From Polynucleobacter sp. SHI8 (GTDB lineage Bacteria > Pseudomonadota > Gammaproteobacteria > Burkholderiales > Burkholderiaceae), in contig NZ_AP027204.1 in the NCBI RefSeq assembly GCF_027944005.1, positions 2,108,001 through 2,172,000 of the forward strand: a stretch of 64,000 bases of DNA, given 5' to 3'. Shown here piece after piece: positions 21,510 through 30,139 of this stretch (positions are counted from its first letter, which is position 1; each line of letters opens with the position of its first letter). A program made the position numbers and the translations under genes. Below the pieces are notes generated by a model, which made no database searches, was not told the DNA's origin, and worked only from the letters and a program-made list of their open reading frames with translations.

Positions 21510-22478
21510 ATGAAAAATATTTTAAGTTTTATATTTCTTATTCTTTCTTTACATATACCTGTCAATGCCCAAGAAGCCTATCCCAATAAACCAATTACCA
21601 TTATCAATCCCAACCCACCGGGTGGTTTTGTTGACAATGTGGGAAGAAGTCTTGCCGTAGCGTTACAAAAAACCCTCAAGCAACCTGTCCTCATTGTTAA
21701 TAAGCCAGGAGCAAATGGTGCCATCGGGCATGCCTTCGTCGCAAATGCCACTCCAGATGGATATACACTCTTATTAACCTCACCTTCGCTAGCTACTCAA
21801 CCTGCAATTGATGCTCTCTTTAATCGTCCAGCAGCTTATTCACTCAATAAAATTGTTCCAATCGCTCAGATTACTTCAGATCCAGCAATTATTTTGGTTA
21901 ACCCAGACACCGGAGTAAAAACAATTCAAGAATTCATTAAAAAAGCATCAACCAGCAAAGATCATCTCGCCATTGCTTCTTCAGGTACTTATGGGGCTAC
22001 GCACTTACCAATGGCAATGCTAGAAAATGCCACTGGCATTAAATTAAAACATATACCTACAAGTGGGGGAGCACCTGCAATTACTTTAGCCATTGGTGGT
22101 CATGTCAATGCATTAGCATCAGCACCTAGCGTAGCTTACCCCCAAGTTCAGTCTAATCGACTTATTCCCATTGCACAAACTGGTAGCAAAAGATCAGCAC
22201 CGTTTTTAGATACCCCAACATTAAAAGAGAGCAATATCAATGTTGAATATTCTTTATGGACCTCATTGTTTGCTCCAGCCAATTTGCCACCCCAAATACA
22301 ACAACAAATAACCCAATCTGTCAGGGAAGCTGTACAAGATGAGCAATTTAAACAAGCAATGCTAAAGGGTAACTCCATCCAATATTATTTGGATGGAGAT
22401 GAATTTAATAATTTTTGGAAAGTCGAAGTTAAAAAACTTCAAGATACAGTTAAATTTATCGGAAAAATTGAAGAATAG
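21510..22478 (+). CDS. Bug-family tripartite tricarboxylate transporter substrate-binding protein
   Basis: 322 residues. It has a signal peptide cleaved near residue 20 (VNA-Q), then YPNKPITIINPNPPGGFVDN, NKPGANGAIGHAFV and TPDGYTLLLTSPS, the standard Bug sequence of the mature domain. Its relation to the Bug protein at 3.6-4.5 kb is at family level only. As there, no TctAB membrane genes are close. It lies 103 bases after the RraA-like gene. Ligand unknown. Confidence 0.9.
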   Translation: MKNILSFIFLILSLHIPVNAQEAYPNKPITIINPNPPGGFVDNVGRSLAVALQKTLKQPVLIVNKPGANGAIGHAFVANATPDGYTLLLTSPSLATQPAIDALFNRPAAYSLNKIVPIAQITSDPAIILVNPDTGVKTIQEFIKKASTSKDHLAIASSGTYGATHLPMAMLENATGIKLKHIPTSGGAPAITLAIGGHVNALASAPSVAYPQVQSNRLIPIAQTGSKRSAPFLDTPTLKESNINVEYSLWTSLFAPANLPPQIQQQITQSVREAVQDEQFKQAMLKGNSIQYYLDGDEFNNFWKVEVKKLQDTVKFIGKIEE

Positions 22479-22507
22479 ATTGGAGTCAAAAATTATTTGC
22501 CCAGCCA

Positions 22508-22885
22508 CTAGATCATATTCTTCAACAAAATATAAATGAGAACCACTAGTTGAATCAAATTAATTACCACGCTTAATCCGTGTAAATAACCAAAACGTTT
22601 TTTTAAATCATTATCTTTGGCATGATTAATGCGTGGGGTTAAAACCCATAATGAAAATGCAAATAAAACGCTACAGGCATAAGCACCAAATGTAATCATT
22701 TGATCCGTACTAAGAAGTGCGGCAATCAAGCAAAGTAAACCCAAAATTAGATAATATTTGGGGAAAAATTTTCTGACGTAAGCGCTAGACCACTCTTTTG
22801 GTAAAACAGAAAAGACTGTTGGTGCAACCGCAACAGTAAAAAAAATCATAATGCCTACTACTGCTGCAAGAATATATTGACTCAT
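22508..22885 (-). CDS. DUF4149 family membrane protein
   Basis: 125 residues with four hydrophobic helices (about 2-24, 45-62, 67-87, 103-124). The pattern, with an early GxxxFFTVAVAPTVFxxL stretch and TPRINHAKD between helices 3 and 4, matches DUF4149 (related to eukaryotic TMEM205). Betaproteobacterial genomes often carry it as a single small gene. No function is established. It converges with the Bug gene and diverges from the signalling cluster. Confidence 0.7.
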   Translation of the reverse strand: MSQYILAAVVGIMIFFTVAVAPTVFSVLPKEWSSAYVRKFFPKYYLILGLLCLIAALLSTDQMITFGAYACSVLFAFSLWVLTPRINHAKDNDLKKRFGYLHGLSVVINLIQLVVLIYILLKNMI

Positions 22886-23055
22886 TTGTTTAACTCTAAA
22901 TATAAAAATATAATCATACGTAATTCATAAAGCCATTGTGAATATAAGGTCTATTTTAAGAATTTACCTACCCAATTATCAGCATGCGCCTCTTTTCTGA
23001 GGATAGTTTCGTGGTCTAGACTCAAAGACCTATATCAACACGACTCAGGAAGCAT

Positions 23056-23856
23056 ATGAAAGATCATCAAGGTATTTACCATTATCTTAAACTTTGGCTT
23101 ACAAAAAAAATGCATATTGAGCAGCCGCAAAATAAAGACATAACTTTTGAAGAGCAACTCGTTTACCTTGACCCTATTTTTGAATGTCAATCTCAAAAAT
23201 TCGTTGGCGCAGTATGTAATGATCTTTTACAAAATAATCCATCTTTATATTTAAAGCAATTTAAAAATGCCCTTGATAGTATTGCCTATTGGCATTGTCA
23301 TGGAAGAGCAATACCAACATATTTACCGCTACCAACCTCCTTGTTATTAAGTAAAGATTTTCTATTGGAGTATGAGGAAAATTTAATGGCATCTCAACTG
23401 CCAGTTGGTTTAATAAGAGTGCCTTTTCTAGACTACAAAAATTTAAACTTAAAACTACTGGAAAATCAATTACAACAACTTCAACGTCTCGGACTGATTT
23501 TAGAACTTAAGAATTTTTCAGGTAGCGATTCAGAAATGATTTGGCTCAATTCAAATTATTTTAGCGGTGTACATATCTCCATTGGCTTTGTCAGAGCAGC
23601 CATGATGACGACGCTTTCTAAAGAAAGATTCGATGATCTAATGATCACTTGCAAGGGTCAAAATCACCATACTTATGTCGAGGGTATTTCTTTAGTTCAT
23701 GATTTCAACTTTGCAAATAAAAATGAGGTTCAATTTTGTTATGGTCCACTAATGATGCCGCCTGTATCGAAACACCAACTTTTAAAAATTACGATTAGCC
23801 AACTCAATCAATCATTTCAATCTTCCCCCAGAAAGAATATTCACCATGGGAAATAA
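23056..23856 (+). CDS. Degenerate EAL-domain protein, probably catalytically dead
   Basis: 266 residues. The whole length follows the EAL phosphodiesterase fold: LDPIFECQSQKFVGAV (38-53) matches the start of the domain, LQQLQRLGLILELKNFSG (139-156) the region of the DDFG motif, FSGVHISIGFVR (169-180) the region of K-D-x-x-F, and YVEGISLVHDF (207-217) the EGVE segment. The residues that bind metal and cyclic-di-GMP are all replaced: the E of EAL is V53, DD is KN, and K-I-D is H-I-S. It should therefore act by protein contact, not hydrolysis. It lies 2 bases before a BvgA-type regulator. Bordetella bvgR, next to bvgAS, also encodes an EAL protein. An AGGAAG ribosome site is present. Confidence 0.72.
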   Translation: MKDHQGIYHYLKLWLTKKMHIEQPQNKDITFEEQLVYLDPIFECQSQKFVGAVCNDLLQNNPSLYLKQFKNALDSIAYWHCHGRAIPTYLPLPTSLLLSKDFLLEYEENLMASQLPVGLIRVPFLDYKNLNLKLLENQLQQLQRLGLILELKNFSGSDSEMIWLNSNYFSGVHISIGFVRAAMMTTLSKERFDDLMITCKGQNHHTYVEGISLVHDFNFANKNEVQFCYGPLMMPPVSKHQLLKITISQLNQSFQSSPRKNIHHGK

Positions 23857-23858
23857 CA

Positions 23859-24479
23859 ATGCTTACAAAAGTATTACTAGTAGATGATCATCCAACGATG
23901 TTACTCGCTCTACGAACGCTTTTTAGCCAACAAGTGCCTTTCGATATTCTCGGACTTGCACATGATGGTGAGTCTTGCCTAACTCTTACAAAAAACTTAG
24001 AGCCTCAAATGATTGTTTTAGATTTGGACTTGCCAAATACAGATGGTTTTGATTTGATATGCAAATTAAAGAAGATGAATCCTTTAATAAAGATCCTCAT
24101 ATTGTCTAGTCATGAAGAAAAGGTATATGGAAATCGCGTTCGATCTCTGGGGGCGCAAGGTTTCGTTAACAAATCGGCTTCAGGAAAAATTATTATTACG
24201 GCGGCTATTGCAGTCTCTCAAGGTTATATGTTTTATACAGCCAATACAAGTTGCATTAATCACGATAGTGATCATGACAGGTTAGAGCGAATCTCTGATA
24301 GAGAATTTCAGGTACTTAAGCTATTAGGTAAAGGGTTTAGTAATTCCGAAATTTCTGAGCAGTTACATATTAGTAATAAAACTGTTGCCACATACAAAAG
24401 CCGCCTTTACGTCAAACTAGCAGTCAATAATATTGCTGATTTAATCAGCTTTTGTAAACAAAATAAAGTATGTGATTAA
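23859..24479 (+). CDS. NarL/BvgA-type response regulator
   Basis: 206 residues. It has an N-terminal receiver domain with acidic pair D9-D10, phospho-acceptor D55 (VLDLDLPNTDG), S83 at the switch position and K105. A linker follows, then a C-terminal LuxR-type helix-turn-helix (ISDREFQVLKLLGKGFSNSE, recognition helix in NKTVATYKSRLYVKL). All phosphorylation residues are intact, so it should be a DNA-binding regulator activated by phosphorelay. It sits between the EAL-like gene and the kinase gene, which makes the split kinase its likely partner. Targets are unknown. Confidence 0.9.
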   Translation: MLTKVLLVDDHPTMLLALRTLFSQQVPFDILGLAHDGESCLTLTKNLEPQMIVLDLDLPNTDGFDLICKLKKMNPLIKILILSSHEEKVYGNRVRSLGAQGFVNKSASGKIIITAAIAVSQGYMFYTANTSCINHDSDHDRLERISDREFQVLKLLGKGFSNSEISEQLHISNKTVATYKSRLYVKLAVNNIADLISFCKQNKVCD

Positions 24480-24491
24480 GGAATCATATCG

Positions 24492-25511
24492 TTGATTAAT
24501 CAAACCAGGCTTAATTCCTTTCTTCTATTATTTACCATTTTTTTGGGTGGACTACTTGTTTATATCATCCCTGAAAATAGGTTTTATTTACTGAAACCGC
24601 CTTTGTGGGTTTCATTATTCTTTGGTCTTTTTTCTTTACTATTAACTATTTTTATTTTTTTTAGCATTCAATTTTTAAAGAAACCTCAATTATTGCCAAA
24701 CACCAAAAATCAATTGTTTTCAGCTCTTGAAATGCATCATTATTCTAATAAGATAAGTTCCAAAAAATCAGATTTTATTGCCACAATTAGTCATGAAATC
24801 CGAAATCCTCTCCAAGCAATTATAGGAACACACGAATTATTAATAAAGGATGAGAATATTAGCTATGAAAGTAAAGTTCTCATAAAAGGGGCTTACAACA
24901 CCTCTAAGTCTTTGTTGAACATGCTGAACCAAGTATTAGACTTAAGTAAAATTGAGTCTGGGAAAATTGAGCTTACACAAGAACCTACTTGTTTAATAGA
25001 TCTATTAAATGATTTAATACAATCCTTTCAAGGCCTATGTGATAAAAGCTCCAACACGCTTAAAGTTCATCTAGATCAGATGATTGCCCCTAGCCTTCTA
25101 ATCAATAGCACAAGCCTTAAACAGGTACTTGGTAATTTAATGTCAAATGCCATTAAATTTACTAATCATGGAACTATTTTTCTTTCGGTCAATGTCATGA
25201 ATGATACCCATGCAGAACAACTGATACAGTTTCAAGTCATAGATACTGGTTGTGGTATTCCAGAATATGATATTGATCGTATTTTTCATCCTTATGAAAG
25301 ATCTCAAATTAATCATGTTCATGAAATTCCTGGCACCGGTTTAGGTCTTTCAATTACATCATCTCTTCTTCGATCAATGCAGAGCAACCTTCATTTGGAG
25401 AGTAAACCTAATTTAGGTACTTCCGCTTCATTTCGATTACGCCTCAAAAAGATTTCATATTCACGAATACAAAAATCATTTTTTAGGAAAATCCGCTCTT
25501 ATTGTGGATGA
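24492..25511 (+). CDS. Membrane histidine kinase, probably the N-terminal part of a split hybrid kinase
   Basis: 339 residues from a TTG start. It has two membrane helices (about 9-26 and 38-60) with almost no periplasmic loop, a dimerisation/H-box ATISHEIRNPLQAII with His101, N-box NLMSNAIKFT (215-224), G1 DTGCGIP (251-257) and G2 GTGLGLS (281-287). It has no PAS or periplasmic sensor domain, so the signal may be sensed in the membrane. After the ATPase domain the frame ends at 25511 in residues that look out of frame (KSFFRKIRSYCG). The next frame at this point reads FLGKSALIVDDYPAC, the normal join of a hybrid kinase to its receiver. See the receiver gene. Confidence 0.88.
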   Translation: MINQTRLNSFLLLFTIFLGGLLVYIIPENRFYLLKPPLWVSLFFGLFSLLLTIFIFFSIQFLKKPQLLPNTKNQLFSALEMHHYSNKISSKKSDFIATISHEIRNPLQAIIGTHELLIKDENISYESKVLIKGAYNTSKSLLNMLNQVLDLSKIESGKIELTQEPTCLIDLLNDLIQSFQGLCDKSSNTLKVHLDQMIAPSLLINSTSLKQVLGNLMSNAIKFTNHGTIFLSVNVMNDTHAEQLIQFQVIDTGCGIPEYDIDRIFHPYERSQINHVHEIPGTGLGLSITSSLLRSMQSNLHLESKPNLGTSASFRLRLKKISYSRIQKSFFRKIRSYCG

Positions 25512-26193
25512 CTACCCAGCCTGTAGGGAAGTTATTAGTCAGCAATTAAATTATTTGGGCTTTAATTGCATACAAGCTGATCAAGCGCATGATGGTCTTT
25601 TGGCATTAGAAAATCATCACATTGATCTAGTCGTTACAGATGAGTTTATGCCGAACATGAATGGTCGACAATTTGCATCCATGATCAGTAAATACCATCC
25701 CAAAATAAAGATTATGATTTTGACCGGAGATTCTCAATTTATAACAAAGTTAAGTGGCGAAGAAATTGCTTTAATAAGTACTTTTATGATTAAACCAGTT
25801 GAACTCAAGGAGTTATTTGAAGCATTAAAAATCATTTTTCTTCAACATGATTTGCACTGGGACTTCAACCATCTCCTTGAGTTTACGAATCAAAATTTAA
25901 TGGCTTCATATGCGCTTTTAGAATCAGTACTCATTACTCAAAAAGAACTCACCAAAGAAATTCAATTGCATTTAAATCAAGTAAATTTAGCATCACTAAA
26001 GCCTCTTTGTCATAAAGTTTTAGGAGGTGCAAAATTAATCAATGCAAAGTACTTAATACTTCATTGTCAGAAAATTGAACGCTCAGAAGAAAATATTCAA
26101 CAGGCACTTATACACTCTTTATATCAAGAATTAATTCGTCTTAATTATCAAATACAGGAATATCTGGAGGAAAATCATTCAGATATGATTTAA
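25504..26193 (+). CDS. Receiver plus Hpt protein, probably the C-terminal part of a split hybrid kinase
   Basis: 229 residues from a GTG that overlaps the kinase stop by 8 bases. It has a receiver domain with the acidic pair DD (residues 2-3), phospho-Asp46 (VVTDEFMPNMNG), T74 and K97, and a C-terminal helical domain with LCHKVLGGAKLINA (His170), the Hpt phosphotransfer site. As annotated it lacks the first beta strand of the receiver, whose sequence (ALIV) is encoded just upstream in frame. That, and the T6 tract at 25479-25484, suggest one ancestral kinase-receiver-Hpt protein like BvgS or EvgS. No DNA-binding domain is present. Confidence 0.82.
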   Translation: MDDYPACREVISQQLNYLGFNCIQADQAHDGLLALENHHIDLVVTDEFMPNMNGRQFASMISKYHPKIKIMILTGDSQFITKLSGEEIALISTFMIKPVELKELFEALKIIFLQHDLHWDFNHLLEFTNQNLMASYALLESVLITQKELTKEIQLHLNQVNLASLKPLCHKVLGGAKLINAKYLILHCQKIERSEENIQQALIHSLYQELIRLNYQIQEYLEENHSDMI

Positions 26194-26227
26194 TGATGCA
26201 TAATAAATTTATCCACAAGGAGACAAC

Positions 26228-26974
26228 ATGTCAAAAAAAATAATGCTAATTACTGGGGGTAGTAGGGGAATCGGCGCAGAAATTGCAAAGCTTGCAGCCA
26301 TTGAAAATTATCATGTAGTCGTTAACTATACGCATAGTAAAGATACTGCAAATGCCCTCGTTACCACCATCCATAACCAAGGTGGCTCAGCCGTGGCAAT
26401 TCAAGCAGATTGCTCTAAGGAGTCTGAAATTGAACGTCTTTTTAAAGAGCTTGATCAAATTGGAACGATTGATTGTTTGATTGCCAATGCTGGAATTATT
26501 GGTGGTCAAAACCCTATTTCTCAAACAACAGAAAAGCAATTAAAAGAGTTATTTGACATTAATGTTATTGGCTTAATTATTTGCGTACGTGAAGCAGTAA
26601 AAAGAATGTCCACTGATCTTGGTGGACAAGGAGGAAAAATTGTTTTAATGTCCTCAGTTGCTGCAAGAACAGGTGGCATTGCCCAAGAAATCCACTATGC
26701 TTCCTCAAAGGCGGCGGTCGATGGTTTTTGTTTAGGACTAGCTAAAGAAGTCGGTAACGTTGGCATTCGTGTCAATGCGGTCAGACCTGGTTTAATCGGC
26801 ACCTCAATCCATGATCTTCATGGAGGCATGGAAGTGATTCAAAAATGGGCTGCAGGTGTTCCATTGGGTAGAGTTGGCTTACCTGAAGAGGTTGCACAAA
26901 CAGTTATCTGGTTATGCTCAGACGCATCAAGCTATGTTCATGGCGCCCTAATTGATGTCTCTGGGGGCCGTTAA
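26228..26974 (+). CDS. SDR-family NAD(P)-dependent oxidoreductase
   Basis: 248 residues, classical short-chain dehydrogenase. It shows the cofactor motif TGGSRGIG (9-16), NAG in the ANAGII stretch, the active-site serine in LMSSVAA, the YASSK catalytic Tyr-Lys, and VRPGLIGT after it. It is close to FabG- and YgfF-like sugar/oxoacyl reductases. The N-terminal VVNYTHSKDTA suggests NADP(H) preference, but this is weak. An AAGGAG ribosome site is present. It ends in TAA overlapping the stop of the convergent flavoprotein gene. Substrate unknown. Confidence 0.88.
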   Translation: MSKKIMLITGGSRGIGAEIAKLAAIENYHVVVNYTHSKDTANALVTTIHNQGGSAVAIQADCSKESEIERLFKELDQIGTIDCLIANAGIIGGQNPISQTTEKQLKELFDINVIGLIICVREAVKRMSTDLGGQGGKIVLMSSVAARTGGIAQEIHYASSKAAVDGFCLGLAKEVGNVGIRVNAVRPGLIGTSIHDLHGGMEVIQKWAAGVPLGRVGLPEEVAQTVIWLCSDASSYVHGALIDVSGGR

Positions 26975-28116
26975 TAACTTCCAGGATAAAGGATGCTTCG
27001 ATTAACTTGTCGAACATCCTTTAAGCCACAAAATGCCATTGTTAAGTCTAACTCTTTGGCAATAATTTCAAGGGACTTCGTTACGCCGGCCTGACCCATA
27101 GCGCCTAAGCCATAAATGTACGAGCGGCCAATTAATGTCCCATGAGCTCCCAAAGCAAGTGCTTTAATTACATCTTGTCCTGACCGTATGCCACTATCTA
27201 ACCAAATTTCTACTTGCGAACCTACCGCATCCACAATTGCAGGTAAAGCTTCTATGGTTGATGGTGCGCCGTCTAACTGTCGACCACCATGATTAGAGAC
27301 AATAATTGCATCTGCACCAACCGCTACAGCCAACTTTGCATCCTCGGGGTCTAAAATTCCCTTCAGAATTAATTTACCACCCCACTGTTTTTTTATTTGA
27401 GCTACTTCATTCCAATCAAGGCTAGGATCAAATTGACTTGCTGTCCAAGCACCAAGTGAACTCATATCATCTACACCCTCTACATGGCCAATAATATTTC
27501 CGAACTGTCTATTCTTGGTTTGAAGCATACCAAGGCACCATCTGGGCTTTGTTAATAGATTAATCATATTACCGATGGTTGGTTTCGGAGGTGCTGATAA
27601 GCCATTTTTTAAATCTTTATGTCTTTGACCTAAGATTTGTAAATCTAAAGTAACAACTAATGCTGAACAATGCGCCGCCTTAGCCCTTTCTATCAAACTA
27701 CTTACAAATTTTTTATCACGCATTACATATAACTGGAACCAAAACGGATGCTTCGTATGTTTAGCAATTTCTTCCATGGAGCAAATGCTCATCGTGGACA
27801 AGCAATATGGCACACCAAAATCTTTCGCAGCTTTAGCCGCCAAGATTTCCCCATCTGCATGTTGCATACCCGTCATACCTACAGGTGCTAAGGCGACAGG
27901 CATAGAAACTGGCAAATCTAACATGGTTGAAGTAATACTTCGATCATCAATATTGATAGCGACGCGTTGTCTAAATTTTATTTTTGAGAATTCAGTTTCA
28001 TTTGAGCGATATGTTCCCTCAGTCCACGACCCAGAATCGGCGTAGTCGTAAAACATTCTAGGGGCACGTTTTTCGTGCAAGACTCTCAAATCTTCAATAT
28101 TGGTAATGATTGACAA
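26971..28116 (-). CDS. FMN-dependent alpha-hydroxy-acid dehydrogenase (L-lactate dehydrogenase-like)
   Basis: 381 residues, LldD/glycolate-oxidase family. These oxidise L-2-hydroxy acids, usually L-lactate, and pass electrons to quinone at the inner membrane or to oxygen. Visible: FYDYADSGSWTEGTYRSN at the N-terminus, ALAPVGMTGMQHADGE (FMN site), FWFQLYVMRDK, LILKGILDPEDA with the active-site Lys, and VSNHGGRQLDGAPST with the catalytic His-Gly-Gly and Arg. The length matches LldD (about 380-396). It is monocistronic and convergent with the SDR gene with a 4-base stop overlap. Confidence 0.9.
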   Translation of the reverse strand: MSIITNIEDLRVLHEKRAPRMFYDYADSGSWTEGTYRSNETEFSKIKFRQRVAINIDDRSITSTMLDLPVSMPVALAPVGMTGMQHADGEILAAKAAKDFGVPYCLSTMSICSMEEIAKHTKHPFWFQLYVMRDKKFVSSLIERAKAAHCSALVVTLDLQILGQRHKDLKNGLSAPPKPTIGNMINLLTKPRWCLGMLQTKNRQFGNIIGHVEGVDDMSSLGAWTASQFDPSLDWNEVAQIKKQWGGKLILKGILDPEDAKLAVAVGADAIIVSNHGGRQLDGAPSTIEALPAIVDAVGSQVEIWLDSGIRSGQDVIKALALGAHGTLIGRSYIYGLGAMGQAGVTKSLEIIAKELDLTMAFCGLKDVRQVNRSILYPGSY

Positions 28117-28166
28117 AATAGCTCCTTTTTGACTGCTCCATATTGAGAAGCTTAATCTTTGGAATT

Positions 28167-28454
28167 TTAATTGATTGGCTGATTCACTTGTTCTTTGAAT
28201 GCCTTTCCGGGAATAAAACGGATTGCAATAGATGAACCTATTTCAATAGGGTCACCCGTTTTGGGATTTCTTCCGACTCTAGCTGATCTTGTCTTAACTG
28301 CAAATGTCCCAAAGCCTGATAATTGCACTGACTCGTGACTTATCAACTGTTTTTCTATGATTTCTAGCAAAATCTTTAAAACTTCTTCGCCTTTGGTTTG
28401 AGAAATATCCGCACCTAATGCAATTGCCTCCGCAAGGTCTTTTTTATTCATCAT
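28167..28454 (-). CDS. hup: HU-family histone-like DNA-binding protein
   Basis: 95 residues. Nucleoid-associated dimer that bends DNA. It begins MNKKDLAEAIALGADIS, has the LSGFGTFAVKTRSARVGRNP core leading into the DNA-binding arm (GRNPKTGDPIEIGSS), and the proline at the arm tip. It ends FIPGKAFKEQVN. This matches HU rather than IHF because the N-terminal and arm residues follow HupB. It is 50 bases upstream of the lldD-like gene on the same strand and divergent from dacB. Confidence 0.92.
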   Translation of the reverse strand: MMNKKDLAEAIALGADISQTKGEEVLKILLEIIEKQLISHESVQLSGFGTFAVKTRSARVGRNPKTGDPIEIGSSIAIRFIPGKAFKEQVNQPIN

Positions 28455-28600
28455 CTAACCCTTTGATCATTGTTATTTTCATGCTATCAAACTTTTGCGG
28501 GAGTTACAAAGAACTTTTTATGTTTTTTCAAAATTTAACACCAAATAACTTCAGAAAAGTATCTTAAACTAGGTGCCTGACAAATATCTCCTCTAAGCCA

Positions 28601-30139
28601 ATGAACTTATTAAAATTTCCTACAACACACACAATGAGTCTGTTGGTGGTTTTATGTCACTGTTTATTGCCCATTTCTGTATTTGCCAATGAGCTTTTGC
28701 CTATTGGAGTAAAAAAAGCATTACAAAATTCAAAGATTCCAGAATCTGCCTTGGGATTTCATATTGTCTCGATTGGGAAACTCCATCCTCAACCTAATCA
28801 ATACAGTTGGAATGCACAGTCCCCAATGAACCCAGCTTCTACTATGAAGCTCTTAACAACTGTTGCTGCCTTAGATATTCTTGGTCCTCAGTATCGTTGG
28901 AAAACCAATTTTTATAGCAATGGTTTAATTGAGCAAGGGGTTTTAAATAGTAATCTTATTGTTCAGGGATTTGGTGACCCCAAGTTGGTGCCTGAACAGT
29001 TATCAGTCATCTCTCAGAATCTAAGGCAAGCTGGTTTGCAAGAGGTGCAAGGCAATCTCATTTTAGATCGCTCGGTTTATGCAAGCTCTATTCGTCAATC
29101 AGCGCCTCTAGATGGGGAGTCCTCAAGAACCTATAACGTTGTTCCTGACCCATTGTTGTATGCGTTTCAGACGCTATCTTTTAGGATTGTCAATAACAAT
29201 GGGCAATTTGATGTTACCTATACTCCTCGTTTATCAGGTCTTCGAATTATTAATCAAATACAAGCAACAAAGGGGCCTTGTGGGGACTGGACAAAAAATT
29301 TAAAAATTGAAATTAGAAAAATAAGTGATGAAGAATGGAACGCCTTGTTTGTCGGGAAATTGTCAATGAACTGTCCAGACATTGCATGGAATTCAGTTTC
29401 AATAGATGCAAATAATTTCTTTAAGCAAGGAATATTAGCTTCGTTTGAAGACTCAGGCATAGTTTGGAAAACTCATCCTCAAATCATTGAATCTGAAGTT
29501 CCTAGTAACGCCAAACTCATACTTTCTTATTCGGGAACCTCTTTAGAGGACGCCGTAAAAGACATCAATAAATATTCAAATAATGTCATGGCACGACAAG
29601 TTCTTCTTACGATTGGTCTAGAAAAAGGTAATCGACCAACATCCACAACAGATAGTATTCGTATTGTGAAAGATTGGCTAAGAAAGTCTAAACTAAACTT
29701 CCCAGAACTAGTCGTTGAAAATGGCTCTGGCTTATCGAATATTGAAAGAATCTCTCCTCAAAGTATGACAAGTCTTCTCAATTTCGCAGTTAGTACAAAA
29801 AATAATGAGATATTTATTAACTCTCTGCCAATTGCTGGCGTCGATGGCACCATGAAAAATCGCTTACTTGATCGTCTAAAAAAACTTTGGTCTGTGGGCA
29901 CTCCTGATAACAAGTTCACTCCAGACCTTAGCCTACCCAATAGTCTACAAAAAACTGGTGCCTATATGAAAACAGGTACTCTACAAACTGTTCGAGCAGT
30001 CAGTGGGTATGTGGTAAGTAAAACCGGTAAGGTGTACGCGGTCTCATCCATGGTCAATCATCAAAATGCAGGTTTTGGTGGCACTATAGTCAATGATGCA
30101 TTACTTCACTGGGTATTAGATGACTGCGCTTCAGATTAA
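28601..30139 (+). CDS. dacB: D-alanyl-D-alanine carboxypeptidase/endopeptidase (PBP4, DacB)
   Basis: 512 residues, right for PBP4. It trims and opens cross-links of peptidoglycan in the periplasm. It has an N-terminal signal (VLCHCLLPISVFA, cleavage near 29), the active-site SxxK motif S80-T-M-K (in NPASTMKLL), the SxN motif in YSNNVM (about 326-328), and KTG in YMKTGTLQTV (about 457-459). The large inserted domain between SxxK and SxN is typical of class C PBPs of this type. It converges with tsaC with a 4-base stop overlap. Confidence 0.94.
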   Translation: MNLLKFPTTHTMSLLVVLCHCLLPISVFANELLPIGVKKALQNSKIPESALGFHIVSIGKLHPQPNQYSWNAQSPMNPASTMKLLTTVAALDILGPQYRWKTNFYSNGLIEQGVLNSNLIVQGFGDPKLVPEQLSVISQNLRQAGLQEVQGNLILDRSVYASSIRQSAPLDGESSRTYNVVPDPLLYAFQTLSFRIVNNNGQFDVTYTPRLSGLRIINQIQATKGPCGDWTKNLKIEIRKISDEEWNALFVGKLSMNCPDIAWNSVSIDANNFFKQGILASFEDSGIVWKTHPQIIESEVPSNAKLILSYSGTSLEDAVKDINKYSNNVMARQVLLTIGLEKGNRPTSTTDSIRIVKDWLRKSKLNFPELVVENGSGLSNIERISPQSMTSLLNFAVSTKNNEIFINSLPIAGVDGTMKNRLLDRLKKLWSVGTPDNKFTPDLSLPNSLQKTGAYMKTGTLQTVRAVSGYVVSKTGKVYAVSSMVNHQNAGFGGTIVNDALLHWVLDDCASD

